From Paenibacillus sp. JZ16 (GTDB lineage Bacteria > Bacillota > Bacilli > Paenibacillales > Paenibacillaceae): a stretch of DNA of 64,000 nt. Location of the stretch: contig NZ_CP017659.1 of assembly GCF_015326965.1 (NCBI RefSeq), forward strand, positions 7,329,001-7,393,000, in the 5' to 3' direction. Below are positions 39,813 through 49,327 of this stretch, piece after piece. Positions within the stretch are counted from its first letter, which is position 1, and every line of letters begins with the position of its first letter. A program made the translations under genes and the position numbers. Under the pieces are notes generated by a model that saw only the letters and a list, made by a program, of their open reading frames with translations, had not been told where the DNA came from and made no database searches.

Positions 39813-40916
39813 ATGAGATATTTAGATAAAGCAGCTGTTGAAAACATCGCCGTTGGCGCAGCATTTCTGGGAACCGGCGGAGGGGGAGACCCTTACATCG
39901 GTAAATTGATGGCTCTCTCGGCCATTGAGAAGTTTGGTCCTGTAAAACTATGCTCAGTCGATGAGATTGAGGATGAGGACTTTTTCATTCCGGCCGCGAT
40001 GATGGGGGCGCCATCCGTATTAGTGGAGAAATTCCCCAGAGGGGACGAGTTTGTTAAGGTTTTTCAAAAATTAGCAAATTACTTGGGAGAAGAACAGATC
40101 GCCGGCACGTTTCCGATGGAAGCGGGAGGCGTCAATTCCATGATTCCCATCGTTGTTGCGGCGCAGCTGGGATTGCCTCTGATCGACTGTGACGGTATGG
40201 GGCGGGCGTTCCCGGAGCTGCAGATGGTGACGTTTAACCTGGACGGCATTCCGGCGACACCGATGGCGATTACGGATGAAAAAGGGAATATCGGCATCTT
40301 TGAGACCATTGATAATAAGTGGACGGAACGGCTCGCCAGAGCGGCCACGGTTGAAATGGGCGCCAGTGCTTTAGTAAGTCTGTACCCGGCAACGGGTGCT
40401 CAAATGAAGCAAAGCGGCGTTCATCATATCGTGACCCTCTCCGAACAGATTGGAGAAATCATTACATCGAAGAATCGGGACGCAGGCGATAAGCTTCAAG
40501 AGCTGCTGAACCTTGTGTCCGGCTATGAGCTTTTCCAAGGTAAAATCGTGGATGTCATCCGGGAAACCAAGGGCGGTTTTAACCTCGGTCAAATGCATCT
40601 CGATGGAATCGAGGCACATAAAGACGGAGTGATGAAGGTTCATTTCCAAAATGAAAACCTGGTTGCCGAAAAGAACGGTCAAGTTATAGCGATGACCCCC
40701 GATTTGATCTGTCTGGTTGATTACGAAACCTTGTCGCCTGTAACTACGGAGAGCCTGAAATACGGTAAACGCGTACGGGTTATTGGACTGCCCGCTCATG
40801 ATAAGTGGAGAACGGAAAAAGGAATCCAGACGGCAGGACCAAGATACTTCGGATATGATTACGATTATGTTCCTATTGAGGAAATGGTGAAAAAGGCGGT
40901 GGCTGAGAATGTATAG
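39813..40916 (+). CDS. DUF917 (S-methyl-thiohydantoin desulfurase-like) family protein, 367 aa
   Basis: DUF917 family: the start MRYLDKAAVENIAVGAAFLGTGGGGDPYIGKL has the conserved G-T-G-G-G-G-D-P. FPMEAGGVNSMIPIVVAAQLGLPLIDCDGMGRAFPELQM is the second signature. Family members accompany hydantoinase-type genes. The ATG directly follows the permease stop and the ORF overlaps the next gene by 8 nt, so translation is coupled. It probably takes part in the same catabolic step. Confidence 0.9.
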   Translation: MRYLDKAAVENIAVGAAFLGTGGGGDPYIGKLMALSAIEKFGPVKLCSVDEIEDEDFFIPAAMMGAPSVLVEKFPRGDEFVKVFQKLANYLGEEQIAGTFPMEAGGVNSMIPIVVAAQLGLPLIDCDGMGRAFPELQMVTFNLDGIPATPMAITDEKGNIGIFETIDNKWTERLARAATVEMGASALVSLYPATGAQMKQSGVHHIVTLSEQIGEIITSKNRDAGDKLQELLNLVSGYELFQGKIVDVIRETKGGFNLGQMHLDGIEAHKDGVMKVHFQNENLVAEKNGQVIAMTPDLICLVDYETLSPVTTESLKYGKRVRVIGLPAHDKWRTEKGIQTAGPRYFGYDYDYVPIEEMVKKAVAENV

Positions 40917-42459
40917 AATCGGGATCGATGTAGGCGGCACCAACACAGACGCCATCATTTTGGATGAGAATTATCATCTGGTTCATGCGGTGAAATCACC
41001 AACAAGTCTAGATATTAGAACGGGTATTGAAACCTCGCTCCGGAATTTGCTGCAGGAATCGAATATGGATAAAACCCAAATCACGCATGCCATGTTAGGT
41101 ACAACCCAGTGCACGAATGCCATTGTTGAGCGCAAAAAGCTGGCCCAAGTCGGCGTCATTCGTCTGGGTTACCCGGCAACGGCTTCCGTTGCGCCGTACA
41201 CGTCCTGGCCTGAGGATATGGTTCGGAAGCTGTCGGGTAAATATGCACTCGTTCATGGCGGATATGAATATGACGGCCAAGTGCTTGGAGAAGTCGACGA
41301 AGCTGAAATTATAGCTCTTTTAGAGGAATGGGGGAGCAGTGTCGAGTCCATCGCGGTCATTGGTGTGTTTTCATCCATTAAAAATGATCAGGAGCTACAG
41401 GTTCGAGATCTCATCCATCAAGTGTATGGACCGGAATTCCCTGTTTCCTGTTCTTCCCTGATCGGTTCGGTCGGTTTAATCGAGAGGGAAAATGCGACCA
41501 TACTGAATGCAGCATTGTGCAAGGTTATTGAAACGACAACCCAAGGATTTGTGCAGGCGTTAGAAGAAGAAGGCATTACAGACGCAGCGGTGTTTTTATG
41601 CCAGAATGACGGTACCTTAATGTCGATCGATTACGCTAAACAATTTCCGATCCTAACCATTGCATGCGGGCCAACGAACAGCATACGCGGTGCCTCTTAT
41701 TTGGCGAAGATCAAAGATACGATGGTTCTCGATGTGGGAGGGACTACATCGGACATTGGGGTTTTGCAGGACGGGTTCCCAAGAGAATCCTCGGTTGCAG
41801 TCGAGGTTGGCGATATCCGCACGAATTTCCGCATGCCGGATATTATCTCCGTTGGGCTGGGAGGCGGAAGTATTGTGCGTTCGGAGAAAGGTAAAATTAC
41901 GGTGGGACCTGACAGCGTAGGATACAAGATTGGACAGGAAGCGCTGGTCTTTGGCGGACATACGCTGACTACAACAGACATTGCCGTACGACTTGGTCTC
42001 GCGGACGTCGGGGATAAGAGCTTGGTAGCGCATCTGGATGAAGACTTCGCTAAAAAGGTGCAAGCTGAAATTGCAACCATCATTGAGCAGGCCATTGATA
42101 AAATGAAGACATCCTCGGGAGATGTTGAGCTTGTATTGGTAGGCGGCGGCAGTGTCGTTATACCGGATACGATTCGCGGGGTATCTCATATGATTAAGCC
42201 TGAGAACGGGGGCGTAGCCAACGCCATTGGCGCGTGTATTGCTCAAATCAGTGGACAATATGAACAAATTTATATCTATTCTACTGAGCCACGTGAGGAT
42301 TCATTAAAAGATGCGCAAGAAAAAGCCGTGCAGCAGGCGGTGCTGGCTGGCGCTGATCCGGCTACGGTGGAGCTCGTGGAAGTGGAAGAAACCCCGCTGG
42401 CTTATCATCCGGGAAATGCGACGAGACTGAGAGTGAAAGTCGTAGGAAACATGAAGTAG
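40909..42459 (+). CDS. Hydantoinase/oxoprolinase family protein, 516 aa
   Basis: A HyuA-type ATP-dependent ring-opening enzyme. The N-terminal actin-like start is MYRIGIDVGGTNTDAIILDE. AMLGTTQCTNAIVER is the conserved T-x-T-N-A segment. TMVLDVGGTTSDIGVLQDG is the second phosphate loop, and SVGLGGGSIVR and VLVGGGSVVIPD follow. It hydrolyses hydantoin- or 5-oxoproline-like rings with ATP. It is somewhat shorter than HyuA, as usual for the form paired with DUF917. It is the last gene of the permease-DUF917-HyuA operon. Confidence 0.92.
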   Translation: MYRIGIDVGGTNTDAIILDENYHLVHAVKSPTSLDIRTGIETSLRNLLQESNMDKTQITHAMLGTTQCTNAIVERKKLAQVGVIRLGYPATASVAPYTSWPEDMVRKLSGKYALVHGGYEYDGQVLGEVDEAEIIALLEEWGSSVESIAVIGVFSSIKNDQELQVRDLIHQVYGPEFPVSCSSLIGSVGLIERENATILNAALCKVIETTTQGFVQALEEEGITDAAVFLCQNDGTLMSIDYAKQFPILTIACGPTNSIRGASYLAKIKDTMVLDVGGTTSDIGVLQDGFPRESSVAVEVGDIRTNFRMPDIISVGLGGGSIVRSEKGKITVGPDSVGYKIGQEALVFGGHTLTTTDIAVRLGLADVGDKSLVAHLDEDFAKKVQAEIATIIEQAIDKMKTSSGDVELVLVGGGSVVIPDTIRGVSHMIKPENGGVANAIGACIAQISGQYEQIYIYSTEPREDSLKDAQEKAVQQAVLAGADPATVELVEVEETPLAYHPGNATRLRVKVVGNMK

Positions 42460-42462
42460 AAG

Positions 42463-42508
42463 GGAGGCTTCACATAAATTTATACAACTTGTGTGAGGCT
42501 CTTTTTTG
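42463..42508 (+). terminator. Terminator after the hydantoinase gene
   Basis: An imperfect stem GAGGCTTCACATAA / TTGTGTGAGGCTC with a short loop is followed by six T, directly after the operon end. Confidence 0.8.
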
Positions 42509-42631
42509 TACTTAAAGATATGATGGCAGAGGCACTTACAAAGCGAGACAACTGGCAACCTTTCAGACAAGGGATTGGGTGTATGATGAACTGCAGTTTA
42601 CTTTCAAATCATGCGGACTTGTGATGTTCAG

Positions 42632-42772
42632 GGCGAGGCTAATAATGGTCAGGAAGCATTGGAACTGCTGGGTTCAATCAACCCGGATGTCATTTTGATG
42701 GATTTGAATATGCCGGTCATGGGCGGACTTGAAGCGATTCAAGCTTTGGAACGCGGAATATTAAAAATGTAG
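42632..42772 (+). pseudogene. Response-regulator receiver-domain fragment
   Basis: A 46-codon piece of a NarL-type receiver domain: GEANNGQEALELLGSINPDV and ILMDLNMPVMGGLEAIQALE, including the phospho-acceptor Asp (L-M-D-L-N-M-P). Both ends are missing and a stop follows ERGILKM. It lies between two terminators. With the MMPL exporter remnant downstream it recalls a YdfHI-YdfJ type module that has decayed. Confidence 0.7.
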
Positions 42773-42776
42773 ATTT

Positions 42777-42813
42777 AAAAGCATGCGAGAGCAATCATTC
42801 GCATGCTTTTTTT
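42777..42813 (+). terminator. Terminator behind the receiver fragment
   Basis: A perfect stem AAAGCATGCGA / TCGCATGCTTT with an 11-nt loop and a run of T. Confidence 0.85.
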
Positions 42814-42823
42814 GCGCCTATGT

Positions 42824-42895
42824 TGCCCGAAGGGGCAGAGTTATCCTTTCCCTTTTGGACGATGCTGCAGAAGCCTCCCCAGTGTAAGATAGGGG
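42824..42895 (+). promoter_or_regulatory. Repeated promoter-like element, copy 1 (before the LtaS gene)
   Basis: TGCCCGAAGGGGCA, then CCCTTTTGGACGATGC at 42850-42865, and 24 nt after GATGC begins TAAGATAGGG (42885). Copy 2 at 44815-44885 has the same blocks at nearly the same spacing. The region 17 nt before TAAGAT lacks a good -35 box, so the TTGGACGATGC block may bind an activator. Confidence 0.6.
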
Positions 42896-42941
42896 CTAGT
42901 GGCCGGCACACCAAATCTGAACAACTGAGGAACGGAGAGAA

Positions 42942-44806
42942 ATGCAAAAAATAATGAATGCAAGAGGAAGACTTCTTGTTGTCTTTAGTGTAGTTCTGCT
43001 GTTGAAAAGCATGGTCGCCTGGTACGTCGTATTTAACGAAGGGCCGGGTTGGGGCACGGTGATTACGGAATTTCCGTTTTTTCTGATCGTGTTCAGTTTG
43101 ATTGAATGGTTCGCCGCAAAACGAAAGATGTTGTATTACATGCTGTCTAACTTCCTGATGTCATTAATCTATTTTGCCATATTGATGTATTACAAATATT
43201 ATGGTGTGATCCCTACTTATCATCATTTGCAACAAGCCCAAAAAATCACGCATGTGGGAGAAAGTACGTACTCCCTGATTGCACCGTACTATTTATTTGT
43301 TTTTTTGGATGTCGTTCTCTTCATCTTCTTCATGTTTCGATCAAAGTATATTGCAAAATGGAAGCAATGGGGCATGCAACCGCTCAGTAAAAAGGCTCTC
43401 GCTTGCACGTTTTCCGTCTCGCTCGGACTCTGTGTTTTTAATGTCTGGTCTAATCAGGCCAATATGAATGAAATCAAAAAGGCAGGGAGCATGGGGATTC
43501 TAAATTATGAAGTCTATACCTTACTTGCCGATGCTTTCGATGAAGAAGAAATGATAGACTCCAAAGACATTACGCAGCAGAGGCTACATTCGATAAAAGG
43601 TGTCACAATGCCGACGGTATCGAAATATTTTGGCCTTGATCAAGGGAAAAATTTGATTATCGTACAGCTGGAATCGTTTCAGAACTTTCTCATCGGTTTA
43701 ACTTTGGACGGTCATGAGATTACCCCGAATCTAAATCGACTGGCTCGGGAGAACACGTATTTTCATAACTTCTATGCGAATACCGGACAAGGAACGACGT
43801 CGGATGCCGAATTCGTGGTGAATACTTCTTTCTATGTCCCCCAAACGAGCCTGCTACCTCTTCGGATTACATGGAGAAGGAATTGCCGAGTTTGCCCCGG
43901 CTTCTAAATCAATACCAGTATTATACAGCCACTTTCCATACGAACCGTGTTGATTTTTGGAACCGGAACGATTTGTATAAAGCGGTCGGCTTTAAAACTT
44001 ATTATGATCAGGCTTTCTTCGGCAAGGACGATTATATCGCCTTCGGCTCCTCCGATGAGGTGCTTTACGAGAAAACGCTGCCGGAGTTAGTCCGTTTGGA
44101 TGCGAATTCGCAGCCTTTTTATGCCATGGTGATTTCCATGAGCGCACATCATCCTTATCATATTCCGGAGGAAAAGTATAGAATGACCCTGCCAGAGGAA
44201 TACGAGGGTACCCTTTTGGGAGACTACCTTCGCGCGCAAAATTATGCGGACGATGCGATGGGGCAATTTCTGGAGGGTTTGAAGAAAAGCGGATTATGGG
44301 ATGATTCCCTCCTTGTTTTTTATGGCGACCATCAAGGTTTGCCGATGTACACACTGGACCGCAAGGAGAAAGAACTTCTGAAATCTTTGATCGGACATAA
44401 GTACGATTACGTCGATATGTTCAACGTTCCACTAATTATACACTCGCCGGGCGGGCAGCTGCCGAAGGTGATGGCCGGCACGGGCGGACAAATCGATATA
44501 CTTCCAACGGTGGCTAATTTGCTGGGTTTACCGCTGAAGGATCAGCTGTATTTTGGCCAGGACTTGTTCAACCAGAGCAGTAATCTGATACCGCTGAGGC
44601 ATTTTCTGCCGACCGGATCGTTTCTTAACGACACGAGTATTTATGTGACTGGCAACGATTATGAGGATGGAAGCAATTACAGTTTAGAAGATAATCGCCT
44701 CATTCAGAACGGTTCCACAAAGAACCAATTCGAAGCGGGGCAACTGCTCCTGAATCTGTCCAACAGCTATCTTCGGCAACTGCCGAACCGGGATGATTCT
44801 CGGTGA
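42942..44806 (+). pseudogene. LtaS-type lipoteichoic acid synthase, split by a one-base deletion
   Basis: A membrane-bound sulfatase-fold enzyme that polymerises glycerol-phosphate on the outer cell face. The N-terminal five hydrophobic segments (about residues 9-165) are followed by the sulfatase domain: LIIVQLESFQNFLIG, TGQGTTSDAEFVVNTSFYV (catalytic Thr), FYGDHQGLP and GQIDILPTVANLLGL. The frame breaks near 43843, where the protein should read VPPNEPATSSDYMEKELPSL: GTCCCCCAAACG lacks one C of a run. The first half stops at 43907 and the second restarts at 43871. If this is not a sequencing error, the enzyme is inactive. Confidence 0.85.
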
Positions 44807-44814
44807 GGAGGGGC

Positions 44815-44885
44815 TGCCCGAAAGGGCAACCGACCGGAGCCCTTTTGGACGATGCGGCTTGCTCTTTCCAACTGTAAGATAGGGT
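44815..44885 (+). promoter_or_regulatory. Repeated promoter-like element, copy 2 (before the glycosyltransferase gene)
   Basis: TGCCCGAAAGGGCA, CCCTTTTGGACGATGC at 44840-44855, and TAAGATAGGG from 44875. The block order and the 24-nt GATGC-to-TAAGAT spacing equal copy 1, while the DNA in between has diverged. This suggests a conserved protein-binding promoter. Confidence 0.6.
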
Positions 44886-44928
44886 CATGTTAGAAGTTAA
44901 GCTCACTTGAACGAGGAGGTGACGTGAT

Positions 44929-45651
44929 ATGGCTCGACTTTCAGTGATTGCGACGATCTATAACGAAGGGCGAAATATAAACGATCTTTACTTGGACATT
45001 ATTGAAGCGATGAGAGACCAACTTGAAAACTATGAAATTGTGTTTGTGAATGACGGCAGTCGTGATGGCAGTTCGCGGCAATTAAATGAGATCGCTCAAT
45101 ACGATCGGCGGGTAAAGGTCATTCATTTGGCTCGAAATTATGGTCCGGCAGCAGCAATTTGGGCTGGAATCCGACACTCCGATGGAGATCTCATTGCATT
45201 AATGGATGCCGGCCTTCAGACAGATCCTCGGGATATATTCAGAATGATGCCTTTCATTGAAAGAATGGATTGTGTCAATGGCAGATGGAGAGATATTCCG
45301 GAGTCATGGATCCAAAGGTTGTCTTACCGAACCGGAAATCACATTCGCAGATGGATCACCCGCGGGAAGCTTCAGGATTCGGCTTGTCCCCTGAAGCTTT
45401 TCAGAAGGGAAGTAGCGGATAGCTTGTATTTTTTCAAGGGGATGCACCGCTTTATATCGACAATGGCGCAGATGAACGGATTTTCAGTCATTGAGGTGTC
45501 AGTCAGCTACCGAAAACGAAGAAACGGCGGACCTGGCCCCCATGCTCTGAAAAATATTTTTGCGGGATGTATGGATGCCATGGTGGTTCGCTGCCTTAGC
45601 AAGCGAATGGTCCGTTACAAAATCAGGAAAGTGCAGCAGTTTTCAAACTGA
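44929..45651 (+). CDS. Family 2 glycosyltransferase, 240 aa
   Basis: A GT-A fold glycosyltransferase of the dolichol-phosphate-mannose-synthase/GtrB type: LSVIATIYNEGRNINDLYLD, NYEIVFVNDGSRDGSSRQL (D-G-S), GDLIALMDAGLQTDPRD (usual D-x-D replaced by D-A-G), and a FRREVADSLYFFKGMHRFI segment. It probably moves a sugar from a nucleotide donor to a lipid carrier or teichoic acid. Unlike GtrB it has no C-terminal membrane helices. It stands after promoter element copy 2, and the MMPL remnant follows closely. Confidence 0.85.
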   Translation: MARLSVIATIYNEGRNINDLYLDIIEAMRDQLENYEIVFVNDGSRDGSSRQLNEIAQYDRRVKVIHLARNYGPAAAIWAGIRHSDGDLIALMDAGLQTDPRDIFRMMPFIERMDCVNGRWRDIPESWIQRLSYRTGNHIRRWITRGKLQDSACPLKLFRREVADSLYFFKGMHRFISTMAQMNGFSVIEVSVSYRKRRNGGPGPHALKNIFAGCMDAMVVRCLSKRMVRYKIRKVQQFSN

Positions 45652-45695
45652 GTGTCGACAGCTGGATTCCGATAGGAATGCGAGGAGAGAGAAAA

Positions 45696-47306
45696 GTGGC
45701 AAAATGGTTGTTTAAGCTCGGAAGTTGGACGGGTTCAAATAGTAAAAAGGTGATTACGGCTTTTATATTGCTCATGGCCCTATTGGGCGCACTGATCCTG
45801 AGTATGGGCACGGCGTTAAGTGAGGATGTTTCCATACCGGGGACCGAATCGGAAAAGGCCATGACTATTTTGCAGGAACAATTTACAGGCGGCGAACAGA
45901 AAGGGCAAGTCAACATTGTTTTTAAAGCTCCCGCAAATGAAACTTTGGATTCGGGAAAAAACAAAGCGGTGATTAGCGACCTGCTTGCAAAGATCCAGGG
46001 AGATCAGGCGATTATTTCCGTCGCAACGCCGTATGAGCTTGGGAATATTAACCTGGATAGACACATTGGTTATTTCTGTCGTTATGTATAATTCTTCCGC
46101 GGATCACGTGTCTCAAGCGTCCAAAGACAGGGTGGAAGACAGCTTGAAGCTGACAAGGGAACAAGGCATGGAGACAGGGTTAGGCGGGACTGTGAAATTT
46201 CAACAAACCAAAGCAGGCGGAGGACCGGGAGAAGTTTTGGGCATAGCCATAGCTTATGTGATATTGGCGTTTACTTTTGCTTCCTTGCTTGTGGCGGGAA
46301 TGCCCATACTTATCGCACTACCCGTTCTTCCATTTGAATCTCGGACTCCCTGACGATGGGAATAAGCCGTATGAAACGGCGGAGAGACAAGGGTACGATT
46401 TGCTAACGGAAGCGTATGGAGCCGGATTTCATTTTACATTAGTCGTGATTGCGGATCCTGCCAATCAGGAGGCTGCCGCTCCGGACAAGTTGAAGGCCCT
46501 GTCGGAACAAATTAGCGGATTGGATCACGTAAAAAGCGCTACGCCTGCGATGCCTAACCCAAATGGCGATATGCTCTTAATGAGTGTCACCCCGGAGGAT
46601 GGGCCAAACGCTCCGGAAACCAAAGACCTCGTAAATGAGATCAGGGCTCTGTCCGATGAGGGGAGCGTAGAGTTGTTGGTTACAGGAGCTACGGCCATTA
46701 ATATAGATATCACCGAACAAATCATGAGCGCTTTACCGACCTTTGCCATTCTCATTGTTGCTTTCGCTTTTGTACTCATGATGGTCGTTTTCAGATCCTT
46801 GCTTGTCCCGTTAAAAGCGGTTCTCGGTTTTGTTCTTTCCATTGGCGCAACTTTAGGATTTACGGTATTCATTGTGCAGGACGGCAATTTCCTTGATCTG
46901 TTCGGCTTCCCCGGGGAGAGCGCGATCCTGTTCCTCTTGCCGGTGCTGTGTATCGGCATCCTGTTTGGTTTATCCATGGATTATGAGGTCTTCCTCGTAA
47001 GCAGAATGCGCGAAGAATTTGCGCATACCGGCGATGCGAAAAAAGCGATTCATCTCCCATGATCCTACGATCAAGCAAATGGGACTGGCCCTGGCAGTCG
47101 GCGTTTTGTTCGATGCCTTTGTCGTGAGATTGGCGATTGTACCCGCCGTGATGACTTTACTGGGCAAATCCGCTTGGTACTTCCCTAAATGGTTAGATAA
47201 AATACTCCCTAACTTCGATATTGAAGGGGAGACGATCATGAAAGACTATTCCGAAAAGGGCAAAGAGCCAAAGTCCTATGCCGGGCAAGTCCGGTTGAAT
47301 GAATGA
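45696..47306 (+). pseudogene. MMPL/RND-type exporter (YdfJ-like), internally deleted and frameshifted
   Basis: Pieces of an MMPL transporter lie in order: the N-terminus (KKVITAFILLMALLGALILS) to 46091, a piece in another frame (SADHVSQASKDRVEDSLKL, IAIAYVILAFTFASLLVAGMP), the second half from about 46320 (FGLSMDYEVFLVSRMREEF) and a final piece to 47306 (MGLALAVGVLFDAFVVRLAI). Several membrane segments between these pieces are missing, and about four joints are visible near 46070, 46320 and 47055. The gene is about two-thirds of the usual length and cannot make an intact exporter. It starts at GTG 45696 after CGAGGAGAGA. Confidence 0.85.
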
Positions 47307-47412
47307 TAATAAGGATTAGCATTTCTTTAACATTTTTGAAGCAATTCATAAACAACACATAGGTAAGGTAGAGACATGCCATTTAACTACGAGATAGGAG
47401 AGGAGATTTACA

Positions 47413-48420
47413 ATGATGAAAGAGACAATTTATTTGCTAACGGGTGCCGCCGGATTTTTGGGCAACAACATTTCCCACAAGCTGGTTTCTGAAGGGAAAA
47501 AAGTGCGTGCGCTGGTATTGAACGGCGATCCGGCGGTGAAATATGTACCGAGCGAGGCGGAGGTTGTGTTTGGCGATCTGACGGATATGAGGTCGTTGGA
47601 GGCTTTCTTTGAAGTACCTGAACATCATGAAGTCATTGTGATTCATTGCGCCAGCCTCGTGACAACGTCTCCCGAACCAAGCCAAAAGGTTTACGACGTC
47701 AATGTAACCGGGACTCAAAATGTAGTAGATCTGTGCGTGGCCAAGCGGGTGAAAAAGTTGGTGCATGTGAGTTCTACCGGGGCCATTCTTGAAGAGCCGC
47801 ATGGACAAGTGATCAAAGAGCCGGAACAGTTTTACCCGGATCGGGTAGTCGGCTATTATGCAAAAACCAAAGCCATCGCGACGCAATATGTTTTGGAGGC
47901 GGTGCGAAATAAAGGTCTGGATGCCTCGATCATCTATCCGTCAGGAATAGCGGGACCAAACGATAGTGCTTTTGGTCCGTTGGTGAGTTTTGTGATTCGC
48001 TATTGCCTGGGAGAAATTCGCGTAGGAGTTGACGGGTCTTTCAATGCTGTAGATGTTCGCGATCTTGCGGACGGCATCATGGCATGCACCGAGCAAGGAC
48101 GGCAGGGAGAAGGGTACATTTTGAGCAATGAGATGGTGCCGATGCGGAAGATGTTTGATCTGATCAGCGAAGCCAGCGGCGCCAAACAGGTCGAAACCAT
48201 TCTGACCCCGGAGCAGATGCAGGCCATGTCGCAAGGAAGTATGGTCGAATCCGAAGGTGGATCCAATCCGGAAGCTTTAAAATTTGAAATCTATAACTTA
48301 ACCCGGAATAATCAGTTCTCATCCGAGAAGGCGGAGAGTGAGCTCGGCTTCCGCACGAGACCGTTTCAGGAAACAATCGCGGACACGGTAGCATGGCTCC
48401 GCAGCGAGGGGATCCTCTAA
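47413..48420 (+). CDS. NAD(P)-dependent epimerase/dehydratase, extended SDR, 335 aa
   Basis: A Rossmann-fold short-chain dehydrogenase. The N-terminal LLTGAAGFLGNNISHKL is the G-x-x-G-x-x-G cofactor loop, KLVHVSSTGAI holds the catalytic Ser and VVGYYAKTKAIATQYV the Y-x-x-x-K pair. The family resembles dihydroflavonol-4-reductase-like proteins. It reduces or epimerises a sugar nucleotide, lipid or small carbonyl; substrate unknown. ATG 47413 follows TAGGAGAGGAGATTTACA. Intact despite decayed neighbours. Confidence 0.9.
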   Translation: MMKETIYLLTGAAGFLGNNISHKLVSEGKKVRALVLNGDPAVKYVPSEAEVVFGDLTDMRSLEAFFEVPEHHEVIVIHCASLVTTSPEPSQKVYDVNVTGTQNVVDLCVAKRVKKLVHVSSTGAILEEPHGQVIKEPEQFYPDRVVGYYAKTKAIATQYVLEAVRNKGLDASIIYPSGIAGPNDSAFGPLVSFVIRYCLGEIRVGVDGSFNAVDVRDLADGIMACTEQGRQGEGYILSNEMVPMRKMFDLISEASGAKQVETILTPEQMQAMSQGSMVESEGGSNPEALKFEIYNLTRNNQFSSEKAESELGFRTRPFQETIADTVAWLRSEGIL

Positions 48421-48533
48421 CCTTTACTCCAATTTTTCATAAAAAAATGATGACCAGGGTCTGCCAAGAGATAAAAGATATCAATGTATAGCAGCTCCGG
48501 GGAAGGAGACGTCGTGAAGCGAACAGGCAGAAA

Positions 48534-48559
48534 AGGCCGCAAACATATGCGGCTTTTTC
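48534..48559 (+). terminator. Terminator-like hairpin
   Basis: GCCGCA / TGCGGC with a six-base loop is followed by TTTTTCT. It lies 115 nt after the epimerase stop. Confidence 0.75.
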
Positions 48560-48666
48560 TGCTGTTGAGCGTTCAACGTCGTTTTTTTTCTTTATTTTGC
48601 TTTGCATTGTGAACCTCGTGAATCCGCTCATGAAGTACACAAGCTTGATCGAGCAACCCCAATTGG

Positions 48667-49073
48667 ATGTTCCTTATGATTGGTACGGTTTCCGAATTCA
48701 GAGCAGCCAAGCCATTCTTCTGGAGGAAAAAGAAAAGCTGGCAGCCGAAGGTGTTAAAACAGCTGAGCAAATGGAAGTCGGTATCATGGTGGAAATCCCG
48801 TCTACGGCCGTACTGGCCGATCAATTTGCCCAAGAAGTCGACTTCTTCAGCATAGGCACCAATGATCTAATCCAATATACGATGGCCGCCGATCCGTTGG
48901 GGGCCGTTCCGATCTTGCTCGGGCTGGGGCTCGACGAGTTCTCCATGAGCGCAACATCCATCCTTCCGACACGCGCGCAAATTAAAGATCTGAACAGTCA
49001 GGAGCTTTTTCGATCCTATGGGATAGATAGACGAGCCTTTGTTTGTTACAGACATGATCTTTTGTATCATTGA
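48667..49073 (+). pseudogene. ptsI: ptsI (PTS enzyme I) remnant
   Basis: Fragments of the PEP-binding C-terminal domain: [14 protein letters not shown] in one frame, then after a shift near 48710 [40 protein letters not shown] and [18 protein letters not shown]. The sequence then jumps to [20 protein letters not shown] and ARAQIKDL-like residues: the segment with the catalytic Cys (usual W-C-G-E-M-A-G-D-P) is deleted at D-P. The N-terminal domains are absent. It is a non-functional extra copy; the true gene must lie elsewhere. Confidence 0.82.
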
Positions 49074-49327
49074 ACCAAGTAGCTTGAGACAACAAGGCGG
49101 AAGAAAAATGATCCGGATACCCGTGAATTGTCTGCTATTATCATACGCCGGCTGCTCATGTGCTTACGTATGATAACGATTAATCCCACGATCCGTATCA
49201 GGGGATTCCCGTCCAGCAGGCTTTGTCGCCAGATAATGTGTTTCCTTATTGAGCAAATTGGTGTGTTCTGATCTGGTTTTCGATCTAGAAATCATAAGTA
49301 TCAGGCTATAGCAAAGTTGAGTCCACA

